Source of the DNA: Coprinus comatus
Lineage: Eukaryota; Basidiomycota; Agaricomycetes; Agaricales; Agaricaceae
DNA: 64,000 nucleotides
Direction: 5' to 3'
Assembly (NCBI GenBank): GCA_034638255.1
Contig: JAWPGT010000068.1
Coordinates: forward strand, 1-64,000
Positions 10,472 through 21,214 of the stretch are shown here, in pieces (the first letter of the stretch is position 1; each line of letters opens with the position of its first letter). The position numbers and the translations under genes are program-made. The notes beneath the pieces were generated by a model. It was not told where the DNA came from and ran no database searches. It was given only the letters and a program-made list of their open reading frames with translations.

Positions 10472-10501
10472 TGGTAGCTCTAACCACTGAGCTATATGGC
10501 C
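10429..10501 (-). tRNA. tRNA-like sequence at the head of the gypsy gag (probably not a working tRNA)
   Basis: Seventy-three bases fold as a canonical cloverleaf: acceptor GGCCATA/TGTGGTC with two G-T pairs and discriminator A; D arm GCTC/GAGC; anticodon stem with four good pairs and one A/G mismatch; variable loop of 5; and T arm CCAGG/CCTGG with loop TTCAATC. By position the anticodon would be TAC (Val), but base 33 is G instead of the near-universal T. The acceptor and D arm look more like tRNA-Ile. A T4 run follows. The gag frame's first ATG falls in its anticodon arm. Probably a tRNA-derived segment taken up by the element. Confidence 0.55.
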
Positions 10502-10742
10502 TTAGGTATTATAGGAACTGATACTGTATATATGTACCAGGGTATAGTCTTGTTTCCCAGTCACTGGCTCAAGCAGGGACGTAGGCGCTATGTGACGTAG
10601 CGTGGGAACTCAGAGGACCTAGACCTGTCAGGTGACTTGTCCTGTCATCATCTGACATCCAAGTCGGCTGGGGCGGTGCTGGATCGGTCATGGTTTAGCG
10701 AGTGAGGGATAGAGGGGTGCGTCGGTGGGAAGTCTTCTGTTG
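10502..10742 (-). other. non-coding leader of the gypsy fragment, between LTR and gag
   Basis: No frame of note. By position it is the gypsy untranslated leader, cut from its LTR by the copia insertion at 10743. The alternative that the LTR at 15293-15657 and the gag belong to different copies cannot be excluded. Confidence 0.5.
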
Positions 10743-11037
10743 TGTCAGGAATGCTCTAGACAGTCCCCAAGGTCAGTACTTATTGTTGGTTGAGGTTAGA
10801 AGAGTTGTGGCTGGATACTCTGTTTGGAGTTTTGGACTTGTAGATTGTTTCCGCTTTCTGTGACATCACAATGTCACGTCACACGTTACTGAAGCGTCCT
10901 GCAGACACATGAAGACTCTCTAGTCTAATACAAGTGTCTGCAGTGTTTGTGTTTTATCTCAGTCATTTCTTATTGGTTTCCCTCCATTCCTTCGTCATCG
11001 TGCTCGTCTCGTCGTCCTCTACGATCCTGCGCTTACA
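10743..11037 (+). repeat. copia 5' LTR
   Basis: Begins TGTCAGGAATGC and ends GCGCTTACA. It contains GTGACATCACAATGTCACGT-type short palindromes that may be regulatory. Same sequence as 14937-15231. Confidence 0.95.
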
Positions 11038-11050
11038 GGTTATGGGCCCC
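11038..11050 (+). promoter_or_regulatory. copia primer-binding site
   Basis: GGTTATGGGCCCC abuts the 5' LTR. It matches the known copia-type site, which pairs with the anticodon-arm end of a cleaved initiator Met tRNA rather than with a tRNA 3' end. Confidence 0.7.
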
Positions 11051-11139
11051 GTGCTTTAGGACTTCAAGAAACACGTTATTTATTCACATATTCCACTCTC
11101 TACTGCTCAACACTCTTTCTACTATTTTACAACGACTTT

Positions 11140-14100
11140 ATGGCTTTCAAAATGCGTCACTCATCCTCTGGACATCCCTCCCTTCCTCCTAAACCTTCAG
11201 CTCTACCTCAGGCCGCTTTTCCAACCACAAAATGCGATTTTTGCGGAGTTACAGGCCATTCTCAGGTTTCATGCTTTAGTTTTGAGAAGGCAAAGGCAAA
11301 AGCTCAATATCTCGCCAACCGACCGTCTGAATCACGTCAAACTTGTCATACACGTTTATCTCATATTTCGCAAACGACACCCAAAATTTGGTGCGACGAG
11401 ACGAACTCCTTCATTACCGAGTTTGCTGGCAATGCAACATCTACCCTTCCTTCCTCCAGCCCTCTCCAACCTCATGCAAGTTTCCAATGGCTTTGTGACA
11501 CCGGTGCTACATCTCACATGTCTCCCCACCATCACTGGTTCAGGAACTACACCCCCTCTCGCATTCCCATTCGCTTGGCTGATCATTCTGTGGTTTACTC
11601 AGCTGGCATAGGTTCTGTGGTGTTTGAGCCTATTCTGAAAGGAAAGAAGGCTAGACTGGTCGAATTTTCGAGGGTTTTACACGTTCCTGACCTAGGGAAC
11701 AACCTCCTATCTTGCCTACATCTTACCCGACATAAAGGCTTCAATATCAACATCTCTTCCCATTCCATCACCTTCAGGAAGTCCAGATCTACTCTCTTTA
11801 CTGCCACCATTGACTCTGACAACTGTGCTTACCTCAATGGCTCAGTTATTGCCTCTGAGGTCGCTTTTTCCACCTCTACACTCCCTCTTGACCTCTCCCT
11901 CTGGCACAGACGTTTCATTCACCACAATTACTCAGATGTGAAGAAGATGATTGCTCAAGACCTGGTTACTGGTATTTCTCTTAATTCTGATTCACTCCCT
12001 GACCCAATTTGTGAACCTTGCCTTGCTGGAAAGATGCACTCGACTTCATTCCCTCCCTCCACCCACCATACTCGATCTCCACTCGAACTCATTCATTCTG
12101 ATCTCCATGGTCCTCTTCCTACACCTACTGCTCAAGGTTACAAATATTGGATTACCTTCATTGATGATGCTACTCGATTTCGGTCTGTTATATTACTCAA
12201 GGCCAAGTCTGAAGCTTTCGAAGCATTCAAATGCTACAAAGCATGGGTAGAGAACCAACTCGGGATGAAGATCAAGGCGCTTCAAGATGATAAGGGAGGT
12301 GAATATATGTCCAATGCCTTTTGCTCCTTCACTATGGGGTGTGGTATTGAACGTAGGCACTCTACCCATAATCGTCCTCAGCAAAATGGTCTCGCTGAAC
12401 GTGCAAATCGAACAATGGGTGAACGTATCACCACCATGCTCTCGGAATCTGGTCTTCCTCCTTCTTTCTGGGGCGAATGTATTGCCTCTATGGTTCATGT
12501 CTGGAATCACCTTCCTACTTCCCCACTTCCTCACACCACACCATTTGAGGCCTTCTACAAGCGTAAACCTGATGTCTCTCACCTTCGAGTCTGGGGATGT
12601 ACTGCCTACGTTTTCATACAAAAGGATAAGCGTACATCTCTTGAACCTCATATGGAGAAGTGTATTTTCTTGGGTTACGAACCTGGTTACAAAGGTTGGA
12701 AGTTTTATAATCCAACAACTCGAAAGGTGATCATCTCCGAAACCGCTCATTTTGACGAACGCTACTTTCCGGGTCTTTCAAAAGGGAAGACGAACAATGT
12801 TCCTGACTTCTCTCTATCCTCTATACCATCTTCCTCTTCATCATCTACTCCAACTTCGCCAACGATCTCAGGTGTTCCACTTCCCGAAGATGAGGGGGGT
12901 ATTGTAGAGCATTCCACTTCACTTCCACCTCTAGTTCCTGCTGCTCCTATTCATCTTCCGGCACCTGTCCCACCTTCACCTTCACCTTCACCATCCCCAC
13001 CTCACTCACCAAAACTCTCTCCACCTCCAACACCTCGCATTCAACCAGCTACACCTCCTCCTCCTCCTTCTACTCCTCCTCATCGTCAACCACCTTCTGC
13101 TCAACCACCATCCCGTAGATGAGGCTCTCGAATTCGACAACCTTCTTGGAAAGTTCGAGAGAATCTCCAACAACAAAAGCTCTATTTTGACTCTGAAGCT
13201 GAGGATAGTGACGAAGATTTCGCGTTTTCGGTATCTGATGAGAAGAATGGTTTTAAGGAAGTTGAGTTTGCTGGTAATGTGTCATCCGGTCATCCAGGAT
13301 CATTCAAAGCTGCGATGAATTCCCCTGATTCACATTTGTGGAAAGAGGCGATGGACAAGGAGTACTCTACACTCGAGGCGAATGGTACTTGGGAACTTAT
13401 TCCTTTACCCCATGGTGAGAAAGCTATCAAGTCTGGTTGGGTTTACAAGATTAAGGACAATCCTGATGGTTCCATCGAACGGTATAAAGCTCGTCTTGTT
13501 GCTAAAGGTTATGCTCAACGTCCTGGATATGATTATACTGAAGTCTTTGCTCCAACATTCCGTCCTGCTTCCCTCCGCCTCATTGTTGCCCTTGCCGCCA
13601 AAGAAGGTTACAAGTTACGCTCTATCGACATCTCCTCCGCCTTTACTTATGGTGACCTGGAAGAAGAGATCTATATGCGTCAACCTGAAGGTTATCATTT
13701 TGGTGACTCAAACATGGTTTTTAGGCTTCGAAAATCGCTTTACGGACTCAAACAAGCAGCTCGACAATGGAACAAGAAACTTCACTCAGTCTTCATTTCA
13801 CTTGGTTACATTCGACTCCAATCTGACAGCTCTATCTACATCTACTCTAAAGGTCCAGTCAAGGTTATTGTTCCCATTTTCATTGACGATATTACTCTTG
13901 CTTCGAAGGATGACAAGGCCATGGATGATATGATCAAAGAGCTCTCTACTCACTTCAAACTTCGAGATCTCGGCTCTACCTCCTGGTTATTGGCTGTTAA
14001 GGTTGATCAAGACCCCTCTCATCGCTCCATTTCGCTTTCACAAGAGAAATATGTCAAGGAACTCCTCGAACGCTTCCAGATGTCTGACTGTCGACCTGTG

Positions 14101-14847
14101 AAGACCCCTCTCACTCCTGGACTCAATCTCTCCACTGTCACTGTCACTGAAGATGACAAACTCCTCATGAAAGATGTTCCCTACCTCAGCGCTGTTGGCG
14201 CTCTTCAATATCTGGCCACCATGACTCGTCCTGACATTGCCTTCGCTGTTTCTTACCTTGGGAGATTCAATCACAATCCTGGTCCTCAACATTGGGCTGC
14301 TGTCAAACATCTCTTCCGCTATCTCAAGGGTACAATGGACTATAAGCTGGTCTACAAAGGTGACATGGCTACCAAGGATCTCTTCATCACATATTCTGAT
14401 GCTTCTCATGGTTCGTGTCAAGAGACTGGAAGGGCTACGGGTGGTTATGTGACTTTGGTATGTGGTGCAGCTGTTGGTTGGTCTTCAAAACGTCAGAGTT
14501 TAGTCACTCTCTCCTCCACTGAAGCTGAGTACGTTGCGGCTGTTGAAGGTGGAAAGGAGATTATGTGGATGCGCAACATTCTATCCGAGTTCGGTTATTC
14601 CTTCACTTTCCCCTCCATTCTTAACATCGACAACCAATCCGCTATTACTGTTGCTAAGAATCCTGAACACCATGGTCGTATGAAGCAATTGGATTTGTGT
14701 TATTTCTGGCTCCGTGATGCTGTTCAAAACAAAGTCATTTCCCCTCTCTTCGTTCCTACCTCTGAACAACTGGCTGACATCTTCACCAAGGCTGTTGAAC
14801 CAAAGGCAGTCTCTCACTTTGTTCCTCTTCTTGGACTTTCATCATAA
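11140..14847 (+). pseudogene. copia Gag-Pol, short Gag, one in-frame stop
   Basis: One frame from ATG 11140 to TAA 14847, interrupted only by TGA at 13120-13122 between integrase and reverse transcriptase. In order: a CCHC knuckle (CDFCGVTGHSQVSC); aspartic protease (LCDTGATSHM); integrase zinc domain (HRRFIHH ... CEPC) and DDE core (FIDDATR, QDDKGGEY, NGLAERANRTMGE); a long Pro/Ser linker; reverse transcriptase (YKARLVAKGYAQ, FIDDITLAS); and RNase H (YSDASHG, LSSTEAEYVA). The usual N-terminal Gag/UBN2 region is missing, since only about 100 bp separate the LTR from this start. So Gag would have to come from elsewhere. The stop could be read through or simply be a mutation. Both defects contrast with the apparently identical LTRs. 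Confidence 0.93.
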
Positions 14848-14927
14848 TTCCTTCTCTTCCTTTTCTTTTATCACTTCACTCTTTTCTTTTCCATTTATTT
14901 CCTTCCTTTGTCTGGACTGGCTAGATC

Positions 14928-14936
14928 AAGGGGGTA
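14928..14936 (+). promoter_or_regulatory. copia polypurine tract
   Basis: AAGGGGGTA immediately before the 3' LTR; the expected primer for plus-strand DNA. Confidence 0.75.
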
Positions 14937-15231
14937 TGTCAGGAATGCTCTAGACAGTCCCCAAGGTCAGTACTTATTGTTGGTTGAGGTTAGAAGAGTT
15001 GTGGCTGGATACTCTGTTTGGAGTTTTGGACTTGTAGATTGTTTCCGCTTTCTGTGACATCACAATGTCACGTCACACGTTACTGAAGCGTCCTGCAGAC
15101 ACATGAAGACTCTCTAGTCTAATACAAGTGTCTGCAGTGTTTGTGTTTTATCTCAGTCATTTCTTATTGGTTTCCCTCCATTCCTTCGTCATCGTGCTCG
15201 TCTCGTCGTCCTCTACGATCCTGCGCTTACA
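14937..15231 (+). repeat. copia 3' LTR
   Basis: 295 bp, same as the 5' LTR by eye; followed by the TGTTG target duplicate. Confidence 0.95.
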
Positions 15232-15292
15232 TGTTGTGGAGAACAGGGCTCTTCTGTCCAGCGATGCTGGCCTCTTGAAGAACTCTTTCTTC

Positions 15293-15657
15293 TGTAAGGG
15301 CGACTCACGTCGGTGACGAACGGCCTGACAACTAGCGAGGAATCCAAAGTTATATTTGATCGGAAACATATTACAGAGCAGATACAACATACCTAGCGAG
15401 GAATCCAAAGAGAAAGAGTTGGGGATTCACTCGCACAGGCTACACACAATATATACTACTATACAAACAGAGACGCCAGCTATTGTCCAGAGGGATGTTG
15501 TAACATGGACAATGGGAACAATGGGGGACGAGTCACGTGAGGGGGCAAGTCGTGAAAGCGCGGAGTCGGGAGGTGTTCCGATGGAAGTCGGAACATCGGA
15601 GGATCGGTCGGTAGTCGGTGTGTCGGTGTAAGGGTCGGTGAGGAAGGTCCCCTTACA
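15293..15657 (-). repeat. gypsy LTR, minus strand
   Basis: On the minus strand it runs from TGTAAGGGGACC to GTCGCCCTTACA, 365 bp, with TG..CA ends. It contains a direct repeat CTAGCGAGGAATCCAAAG (about 15332 and 15393). It lies on the far side of the copia element from gag, in the orientation expected of its 5' LTR. Ten bases inside the LTR (15411-15420) are complementary to ten bases starting 2 nt beyond the LTR end (15281-15290), as in self-priming elements of the Tf1/sushi group. Confidence 0.65.
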
Positions 15658-15802
15658 TAGAAAGAACTTTAGTATATAATGCAACTACTACAGGGTTTAT
15701 ATATGTTAATGCAATGGTCCATGCAAGAACATATTTGAGTCACATGTTCATCTAGCATAATGCCATTAGAGAATGTCATTGTAGAACTAATAATAGTTCA
15801 AC

Positions 15803-15975
15803 ATGTATTAGACTAGAGAGTCTTCATGTGTCTGCAGGACGCTTCAGCTATGTGTGACGTGACACTGTGATGTCACAAAGATCGCAAATCATGTACAAGT
15901 CCCAATCAACAGATAATGTCCAACCACAACTCACAGAAGTGCTGACCTTAGGGACTGTCTAGAGCAATCCTGACA
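15803..15975 (-). repeat. old, truncated LTR of the same copia family
   Basis: The minus strand reads TGTCAGGATTGCTCTAGACA and stays alignable to the first about 200 bases of the copia LTR with scattered differences, then stops after TCTAGTCTAATACA. A purine-rich CGGGAAGTATGTCA precedes it, so it was probably a 3' LTR. The related sequence lies in opposite orientation about 570 bp from the intact element. Confidence 0.85.
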
Positions 15976-16112
15976 TTGACATACTTCCCGAGTCTTCCAT
16001 TCCCTTCTTTCCATCTCTACACTACACATTCCAATTTTCAGTGGCTACTAACAGTATTGGCAGAATGATATAGGAATAGTTGATTACTCCAAGGGCAGTG
16101 AAAAGAAACAAG

Positions 16113-16673
16113 ATGGCACAAGGGGTAGTTATTTTGTTAACTCAAGGCCTTTTCATGTATACTGCTTCTATGGTTTTGTGGAAGTTGATTAGGAAGTTTA
16201 TGTTTAAACATGCTTTGGATGATATTGAGGGTCCTTTATCACCTTTGTTTTTGACTGGTATGTGTTCACCCGATCTTTACTCTATTCATTTTCATCTTTG
16301 GCTTTTTCGCTAATTGATTTCTATGGGGGTGAATAGGTAACATTCAACAAATCTTCAGTCAAAATGCTTGGCCTTTCCTTGAAGAAATTATCCAACAATG
16401 TACATTTACATTTTTTTTTCTATTGGCGCATTGCAATTGTTGGTTAGTTATGAAAAATTGAAATCAATGGTGTCTATAGATGGGAGTGTGTTTAAAGTTA
16501 GAGGACTTTTAGGGGTGAGTAATATATTTACTTTAACCTTCTTATGGTTATCTCTCAACTCCAAGGGGGATCTCATTTCTAACTTCTTACTATTAGGAAC
16601 ATTATTTATTTTTACATGATCCAAAAGCTCTACACCATATCCTTGTGAAAGATCAATATGTATATGAGGCATT
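16113..16673 (+). pseudogene. truncated cytochrome P450, N-terminal exons only
   Basis: The start MAQGVVILLTQGLF is a membrane anchor. Next comes HALDDIEGP, matching NPLDDIPGP and NPLDDVRGP of the two full P450 genes downstream. Four exons with usable introns follow the same plan: GNIQQIFS..., FKVRGLLG ending at a GTGAGT donor, then LFLHDPKALHHILVKD. Homology ends at about 16673; the next intron donor is lost and a stop follows. The haem domain is absent. No frameshift is needed to read the four exons, so truncation probably came first and was recent, perhaps tied to the LTR insertions next door. Confidence 0.8.
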
Positions 16674-16834
16674 GCTTACTTCTGAGCACTGAAGCACTGA
16701 GGATCAGAAGTTCACAACAAAAGCTAATTCAGGCTGGTATCCTCTGTCCGTAAGTACTGCTAGGTGATAATAAAATACACTGTGCCAGTGGCTTGGTAAT
16801 CCACACAGATTATCAAGTACTAGCGAGTATTTAT

Positions 16835-16995
16835 CCAAGCTTTACTTTACTCACGAGCATCAGGACTTTGTGCATTTCCTTTGGGCTACTTGAGCTTCCT
16901 TTTCAAGCTTATACTCCTTGTAGTACCTTGGTGAATAATGCCCCAAGGAGCTCCAAGGAAAAAATTTTCAACAAGGAAATTCAAGTTCTCCCAAG
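16835..16995 (+). repeat. copy 1 of a dispersed repeat rich in CCTTGG/CCAAGG
   Basis: GAGCATCAGGACTTTG at 16855-16870 is followed by repeated CCTTG and CCAAGG motifs. The same 16-mer occurs reversed at 18176-18191 with similar following sequence. Confidence 0.45.
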
Positions 16996-17974
16996 TGCCA
17001 ACCAAATATACTTTGAGAATTATTATTATTAAGTAGCATCACAGTAGGGAAATCAATAAATTGACAATTGTGCAATGGGTACACGTCGTGGGGCTATATA
17101 ATTAGTACTATTGAATAGGTGTCATTTGTGCGGTTCTGTAGAGCCCAAGAACGTGCCAGGAAGCCAAGATTTGAAGGTGTGACACCCTTGAGGAACATTC
17201 TGTAATTTGGACTTCACGAAATTTTGAAAATATGTGATCATGTGACAATGTGAACATGGACACATCACATACTGATGTTACTGCCTCTGTCTTCCCCCAT
17301 CCCTTCCAATCCCCCTGACGAAATACTCAACCCCACACCTATGACCTTCCTACTCAACTCTTGGCTTGTGTAGCCTGGCCTACCCCCCTCCCCACCCACA
17401 ACACACCAAACACAGGCCCTGTCACACTCCCCACTTCACAACCATCAGATGTCAAGACCACTAACACAATCAATTTCGCGTCATACACCACGATTTTAGG
17501 CTCGTTGGCACCGCATTGAAGAGACGAATTGATAGAGGGTAGAACGACGCGATATGGTGGGGTATTCATTGGGTAAAAGTAAGTTCTCTCATTTTTATAT
17601 ACTTTCAACATACATTCCCCTTTAACATACCCATATCTTCGTGTTTTTACGCGTTCTTAGGTGCTACAGAATGCTATTGATTACAGCTTTTGAATGCGAG
17701 TATTTACGCGCGACTTGGTGAAGAACTCGGTGTGCTATGATGGATTCCTTATAATTTCATGTAAGTTGATTATTTTTATCTACAATAAATTCACCTTTAC
17801 TGATAATATTGTTCCGAAATCTCTTCACGTTTATTAGTAGTTTAGCTATTATATTATTACACTTGTATTAGATTAGATTCACAATACATATTTCTTTTTT
17901 TAACTCCTACTACTCTTGAAAAAATGATTAAGAATATATTATATTATATTATTTCAAAGCTTCTAAATGTGTTC

Positions 17975-18220
17975 CCATGTGATGCTCAAGTAGTTCCAAG
18001 CTTCCTGAAGGTAGAGGGACCTACTTGGAGTTCCTTGGGCAGGCTCCCCCAAGGCAATCCAAGGAGAAATGTGAAAATAATCATGTTACTTGAGATTTCC
18101 TTCAGACTCCTTGAACTTCCTTGGGGCCACCTTCAAGGAGGTCCAAGGAGGTCCAAGGAGTCTGAAGGAATTGCGCAAAGTCCTGATGCTCAGCGTGGGT
18201 CTCAGAGTAAAGTTTAGCGA
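17975..18220 (-). repeat. copy 2 of the same repeat, inverted, with internal stem
   Basis: CTTCAGACTCCTTG at 18100-18113 is inverted at 18154-18167, giving a 14-bp stem. The outer sequence matches copy 1 in reverse. TGATGCTCA occurs near both borders (about 17979 and 18184). Possibly a MITE-like element. Confidence 0.45.
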
Positions 18221-18622
18221 GCCACCCACACAGTGAATAAGATAAAACAAAATGTATATGACCACATCCATGGTTCGAATCAGGAAGATGGTGCTTTTAT
18301 GATGAATTATTAGAATAAAAAAATGGCTGCTGCATTTATCCTCTTTTCTAACCAAAGGATCATTGAGCGATAATGATCACTTGGAATGAGAATTCTGAAT
18401 CTTGGCTCCTGTGATTGGCTTTCTCGGCGTCACGAACATATCCGGATGAAAGTTATTTTTATATAGCCTGTATGCCTGAATCCTCCGGGCACAATAGTAT
18501 CGACGGGTAGAGTCGGTTTTCTATTAGTATTGATTTAGTGTATTTATAGAGAGTTGTGATAGCTGTTGACATGACTGAGACGGGTTGAGCCGACTCTCGT
18601 GCAGTGTGGCGTATGCAGACGG

Positions 18623-18629
18623 TATATAA
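18623..18629 (+). promoter_or_regulatory. TATA box of the first P450 gene
   Basis: TATATAA about 95 bp upstream of the start codon at 18722. Confidence 0.6.
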
Positions 18630-18721
18630 AGGAGGTATGTAGTGTATATGTTAACTGTACCATTTTTTTCCTCCTTTAGGTTTGGTAAATCTCTTGTACT
18701 CATTGGCCAACATCCGGAAAG

Positions 18722-21214
18722 ATGTCACAAGTTAGCGTCGCTGTCCTTCTAACCGGTACTTTTGCATATGTCATTAGTAAATATATGTCCAAAAACCCTT
18801 TGGATGATATACCTGGTCCTCCTTCACCATCTCTATTGTTTGGTACGTACTCATTTGTGTTCTTATCTCTGCTCTATTACTGACCTATAATACTGACGTT
18901 GACTCGGGGGCCACAGGTAATCTTGAAGAAATCGTTGGTGAGGATACCTTTCCTTTTTTAGAGAGAATCATCGGTACATGTACGTTGTTAAACTTCAAAT
19001 TTTACTACGTTGCCTGGTTGAGTAGGTTGAATGTACAGACGGGGGCGTGATAAAAATTAAGGGCCTTCTTGGGGTGAGTTCATATTATAATTAACTCCGG
19101 TTCTTCTCCACCTTTAGGTTGATTTTCAATTCGGATGACCTTTCAAATACTAGGAACGACACTTGTTCTTGCACGATCCCAAGGCTTTACACCACATTCT
19201 TATCAAGGATCAGAATATATATGAAGAAGCGGGATTTTTCATTGCGTACGTCCTTGCTCTTGACTTAAGCGAGCAGGTTACACAAGTAGAAATGTAGCAT
19301 GAACAGGATGGTCTTTGGAGATGGTTTACTCTCTGTTTTAGGTGATCAGCACAAGAAACAAAGGAAAATGCTTAACCCTGTCTTCTCGATCGCACATATG
19401 CGTGAAATGAGTTCGTCTTGTTTCTACAGATAATGTCTCGAAAGCTGATTCATTCTGTGTAGCCCCTATCTTCTACGAGGTCGTTAACCGAGTGTGTTGC
19501 TGTTACTGAAACCTTTCTTATCAGTATCTCAATAATGTCCATAAAACTTGCAGATGAACACTACAGTCAGTAGGCAGGTCCGAGCAGCCGGTGGTTCCAT
19601 GGAAGTAGATATGATGAGCTGGATGACTCGTACTGCTCTCGAACTGATTGGAAAAAGTGGAATGGGATATTCTTTCGATGATCTTCAGGAAAACGAGAGT
19701 AATAATGATCCGTTTAGTCGGTCAGTCAAACGCTTTGGGTAAGTTCACTAATCATTTAAACCCTTGTACGTGAGCACTAGAACTCACAACTATTCTACTG
19801 CAGTACACTTGCCGCGAGTCCAGAAAACTTCATCGCTAGTCGTTATATTTACCCTCTCGCACTCAAGCTTAACATCCCAAAAATCAAACGTTGGATAGCC
19901 GATCATTTTCCATGGCAGTGGGCACAGGATGTCAAGGAGATCTCTGATATATTGCACACAGCCGCTGTTGATATATGTGAGAAGAAGAAGAAGGCTATTC
20001 GGGATGGGGATCCGGATATGGCTTACCAGAAAGATATCATTAGTATACTAAGTGAGTACTCTCGCTCTTTATTGTGGAAGGGGTTTAATTGGTGATATAC
20101 GGTTTATAGTGAAAGCCAATGAAAGTGCAACAGAAGAAGATAGGATGAGCGAATCAGAAGTCCATGGGCAAGTAGCGTATGTTTTTTTCTTTTCATTCCG
20201 AGTTGTATGAGGAAATATCATCCTACTCTAAATCTTAGGACGCTGATTTTTGCAGCAATGGAGACAACTTCCTCTGCCCTCGCCCGTATACTTCATTTGC
20301 TAGCCTCTCATCCTGAAGTGCAAGAAAAACTCCACAATGAGATTATTGAAGCTAGAGATCGTGATGGTAGTAATGAACTGGACTATGACCATCTAGTTCA
20401 TTTGCCATACCTAGATGCTGTTGTACGCGAGACTCTTCGTTTGTTTGTCCTCTCTCTAGATCCAAATTTCTAGTTCTGATTTTAGTGGTCTTGTAATAGA
20501 CATCCTCCTTTAACGGTGGTTTTCCGAACGTGAGTTCCTTTACTCCTCCATTCTCCCTCTTATTTTTCTTAATTTTACTCCAAAACAGTGTCCGTAATGA
20601 TATGGTCCTCCCTTTATCCAAGCCCATAACAAACATCAATGGGAAACACCTCACTGAGCTTTTAATACCCAATGGCACCACATTAATGCTTTCCATTTTT
20701 GGGGCCAATCGCGATAGTGTGATGTGGGGCGAGGATGCGAAGGAATGGAAACCTGAACGATGGCTGCAAGATTTACCCAAGTCAGTTGGTGATGCGAAGA
20801 TGCCTGGAATTTATTCCAATCTGTGAGAGTGCTTTTAGGGAATAACAATGAATAGAACTTTATGGTTATTCAATCAATAGGATGACGTTCTTGGGCGGAA
20901 GCCGTGCTTGCATGTAAGTCCCTCTTTCCCCTCTTGTTGAAATGAGGATCATAATATGGTATCATCAGTGGCTTCAAATTCTCTCAACTTGAGATAAGTA
21001 CGTGTATCCTGAACTCGCTCACAGACTTATTGACCACACGTTCATCGTTTCTCTATCAGAGGTTGTACTCTTTCTTCTTTTGAGCACTTTCAAATTGGAA
21101 GATACAGGTAAGAAAATCAAATGGAGGAATGTTGGTAGTACAACCCCGAAAGTCGAGGGAACCGGAAACCATGCCTCACTACCTATCATCCTGACTTTGT
21201 TGGAAAAGAAGTAG
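18722..21214 (+). CDS. cytochrome P450 monooxygenase (tandem copy 1)
   Basis: A membrane-anchored haem monooxygenase. The start MSQVSVAVLL gives a short N-terminal anchor, then NPLDDIPGPPSP. About a dozen exons join by short introns. Family marks in order: HKKQRKMLNPVF (C helix region), an oxygen-binding I-helix AAMETTSS, ETLRL (ExxR), and the haem loop FLGGSRACIGFKF with the thiolate cysteine just before an intron at about 20914. It ends with LLEKK at TAG 21214. Very similar in exon plan to the gene at 22430 and to the relic at 16113, so these are tandem duplicates. Substrate unknown; such mushroom P450s act in secondary metabolism or detoxification. All key residues are present. A TATA box lies about 95 bp upstream. 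Confidence 0.92.

Larger units (their letters stand above)
10743..15231 (+). mobile_element. complete Ty1/copia LTR retrotransposon
   Basis: Two 295-bp LTRs frame a 3.9-kb internal region. Five-base direct repeats TGTTG lie at 10738-10742 and 15232-15236 (target duplication). A primer-binding site follows the 5' LTR and a purine tract precedes the 3' LTR. Gene order protease, integrase, reverse transcriptase, RNase H marks it as copia. I found no difference between the two LTRs by eye, which implies a recent insertion. It sits inside the leader of the gypsy fragment. Confidence 0.95.
16674..18621. other. gene-free DNA with degenerate repeats
   Basis: Contains two related repeat copies in opposite orientation (listed separately). 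A frame on the minus strand at 17354-17611 has no recognisable domain and I do not call it. The far right part is the promoter of the first P450. Confidence 0.5.

Noticed and set aside
10429..10501. Working tRNA-Val
   Set aside because: G at position 33 and a stem mismatch, acceptor unlike Val, and position at the head of a retroelement gag.
16593..16619. Frameshift in the P450 relic
   Set aside because: With the proper splice acceptor the exon reads LFLHDPKAL in frame; only the downstream truncation is real.
17354..17611. Small minus-strand gene
   Set aside because: No domain, no splice partners, no similar copy.
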